A model generated the notes under the pieces. The model had not been told where the DNA came from. It made no database searches and saw only the letters and a list, made by a program, of their open reading frames with translations. This document shows, in pieces, positions 14,133-15,550 of a stretch of 15,550 nucleotides of DNA. Source of the DNA: Candidatus Omnitrophota bacterium (GTDB taxonomy: Bacteria; Omnitrophota; Koll11; Gygaellales; Profunditerraquicolaceae); NCBI GenBank assembly GCA_028719045.1, contig JAQULD010000027.1, positions 1 through 15,550 on the forward strand, given 5' to 3'. A program made the translations under genes and the position numbers. The stretch's first letter is position 1. Each line of letters begins with the position of its first letter.

Positions 14133-14470
14133 AGAAAAACACAGGTTTCAATCTTAAAGAACTGAAATTAGACGATAAAGGCCTTATCCCGGCAATAATA
14201 CAGGATTACAAAACAGGCGAAGTCTTGATGCTCGCCTACATGAATAAAGAATCCATAAAACGGACTTTAAAATTAGGCAAGACCTGTTTTTGGTCGCGTT
14301 CCAGGCAGGAATACTGGGTAAAGGGGGAAACTTCAGGCCATTACCAGTTTGTGAAATCCCTTTTTTACGACTGCGATATGGACGCGCTGCTTATCAAGGT
14401 GCGCCAGGTGGGCGCTGCCTGCCATACGGGCAACCGTTCATGTTTTTATAGAAAAATTGAAAAAGCTTAA
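14129..14470 (+). CDS. hisI: Phosphoribosyl-AMP cyclohydrolase, stand-alone (no HisE domain)
   Basis: HisI opens the adenine ring of PR-AMP to form ProFAR, the substrate of HisA. The protein is 113 residues long and holds only the cyclohydrolase domain; the PR-ATP pyrophosphatase (HisE) part found in fused HisIE proteins is missing and must be encoded elsewhere. Diagnostic motifs are '[14 protein letters not shown]', '[18 protein letters not shown]', the Mg-binding D81-x-D83-x-D85 in 'YDCDMDALL', and the zinc cysteines C82, C98 and C105 in 'CDMDALL' and '[13 protein letters not shown]'. The ATG overlaps the hisF stop, so translation is coupled. trpE begins 11 nt downstream. Confidence 0.97.
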   Translation: MKKNTGFNLKELKLDDKGLIPAIIQDYKTGEVLMLAYMNKESIKRTLKLGKTCFWSRSRQEYWVKGETSGHYQFVKSLFYDCDMDALLIKVRQVGAACHTGNRSCFYRKIEKA

Positions 14471-14481
14471 AGTTTAACTCT

Positions 14482-15550
14482 ATGTATACCCCTGATCTAA
14501 AAGAATTCTTAAAACTCTCCAAAGAGGCAAATATTATCCCTGTTTACAGGGAGATAAGCGCTGATTTGGATACTCCGGTTTCGGCGTTCCTCAAATTGAA
14601 ACCGTCGGATTACGCTTTTTTGCTGGAATCGGTGGAAGGCCAGGAGAAAATAGCGCGGTATTCATTCCTGGGCAGCGAGCCTTGCCTTATTTTCAAAAGC
14701 AAAGGGAAAGAAATCCAGATAATCCGCGCGAATACCCGAAAGGCCGAAAGGTTTTTTACCGGGACGGATCCTTTGTCTGAGATCAAGAAGATCATGAAGG
14801 ATTTCAAAGCGGCGCGTATCAGGGGGCTGCCGCGTTTTTACGGCGGATTTGTGGGCTATATCGGTTATGATATGGTAAGGTTTTTCGAAGAAATTCCCGA
14901 TAAAAATGCCGACGGTTTGAAATTGCCCGATTGCGTCCTGTTACTGACAGACACGATACTGGTCTTTGACCATGTCAACCATTCCATTAAGATCATCTGT
15001 AATGCCATGCTGCCGCAAAGATCCTGTAGCGCCGCTGAAAAAATAAAGATATACGATAATGCGGTAAAAAAGATCGAGTCTATACACAGGGATTTCAAAA
15101 AAGCGGCCATAGCAGGAGAAAAAAAAGGAAAGAAACCCGCGGGAATAAAAATAGAATCTAATTTCAAGAAATCGGAATTTTGTGGTATAGTTAATAAAGC
15201 CAAGGAATACATAAGGAAAGGCGATATTATCCAGGTCGTCCTTTCACAGAGATTCAAGGCGAAGATAAATAAGGCCCCTTTTGATATCTACAGGGACTTA
15301 AGGAGCCTCAATCCTTCGCCGTATATGTTCTTTCTAAAATTAAAAGATGCTACCTTTATAGGTTCTTCCCCTGAGATGCTGGTGCGCTGCGAGGAAGGCG
15401 TTGTGGAAACAAGGCCGATAGCGGGCACGAGAAAACGCGGACAGACGGAAAATCAGGACCTGGCCCTGGAAAAAGAACTCCTGAACGACGCGAAAGAAAA
15501 AGCTGAACACATTATGCTTGTTGACCTGGGAAGAAATGACGTGGGCCGGG
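14482..15550 (+). CDS. trpE: Anthranilate synthase component I, 5' part (cut by the window end)
   Basis: TrpE converts chorismate and ammonia (or glutamine via TrpG) to anthranilate, the first step of tryptophan synthesis. The ATG at 14482 opens a frame that stays open to the window end (356 codons visible). The N-terminal part has the tryptophan feedback motif LLES-x10-S exactly: L47-L48-E49-S50 and S61 in 'IARYSFLGSEP'. The catalytic part shows 'GDIIQVVLSQRF', 'LNPSPYMFFL', 'GSSPEML' (294-300), 'ETRPIAGTRKRG' (from E309), and H343 in 'HIMLVDLGRNDVGR'. The LLES motif and the overall layout favour TrpE over PabB. The final part of the chorismate-binding domain is outside. No SD is visible, although the gene starts only 11 nt after hisI, so it may be translated by coupling. 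The tryptophan motif predicts end-product inhibition. Confidence 0.95.
   Translation, partial: MYTPDLKEFLKLSKEANIIPVYREISADLDTPVSAFLKLKPSDYAFLLESVEGQEKIARYSFLGSEPCLIFKSKGKEIQIIRANTRKAERFFTGTDPLSEIKKIMKDFKAARIRGLPRFYGGFVGYIGYDMVRFFEEIPDKNADGLKLPDCVLLLTDTILVFDHVNHSIKIICNAMLPQRSCSAAEKIKIYDNAVKKIESIHRDFKKAAIAGEKKGKKPAGIKIESNFKKSEFCGIVNKAKEYIRKGDIIQVVLSQRFKAKINKAPFDIYRDLRSLNPSPYMFFLKLKDATFIGSSPEMLVRCEEGVVETRPIAGTRKRGQTENQDLALEKELLNDAKEKAEHIMLVDLGRNDVGR

Noticed and set aside
1..15550. CRISPR arrays, tRNA or rRNA genes, transposases and prophage genes
   Set aside because: No direct repeat arrays, cloverleaf-type sequences or mobile-element motifs were seen; coding genes fill almost all of the window.

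Overview
The window is a dense bacterial chromosomal segment with 15 genes, all on the + strand. Two are cut by the window edges, and the longest non-coding gap is 184 bp. The balanced base composition, an outer-membrane-type lipoprotein with a peptidoglycan-binding domain, a periplasmic HtrA protease and frequent weak or absent Shine-Dalgarno (SD) sites suggest an uncultured Gram-negative lineage. Something like Omnitrophota or another deep-branching phylum would fit, but this is inference: no rRNA or other decisive phylogenetic marker was placed.

Region 1 (1-3647) holds the 3' part of a radical SAM protein of the spore-photoproduct-lyase type, then a membrane histidine kinase (7TM-like + GAF + HisKA/HATPase), a single-domain response regulator and a 161-aa unrecognised protein made of two diverged copies of one ~55-aa unit. 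The 184-bp gap that follows (3648-3831) contains a C-rich, G-poor tract, an AT palindrome, G-tracts and a perfect-consensus sigma70 promoter for recA.

Region 2 (3832-9533) is recA, an HtrA/DegP-like protease, recX (TTG start, overlapping the protease gene) and alaS, in close succession. The protease sits between recA and its usual partner recX.

Region 3 (9530-15550) is amino-acid biosynthesis: hisD, hisB, hisH, hisA, a small peptidoglycan-binding lipoprotein flanked by two strong RNA hairpins, hisF, hisI (cyclohydrolase only, no HisE domain) and the start of trpE. HisH and HisF would form imidazole glycerol phosphate synthase; HisI, HisA, HisHF, HisB and HisD cover most steps from PR-AMP to histidine. 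hisG, hisE, hisC and a histidinol phosphatase are not in the window. alaS/hisD and hisF/hisI overlap by 4 nt (ATGA), suggesting translational coupling. The his block runs into trpE, so his and trp genes probably form one supra-operon.

The least expected signals are: the internally duplicated protein of the two-component operon; the G-quadruplex-type tracts and consensus promoter at recA; a HisB that appears to lack one canonical metal-binding histidine; and three mutually complementary segments forming alternative hairpins ahead of the lipoprotein gene inside the his operon.
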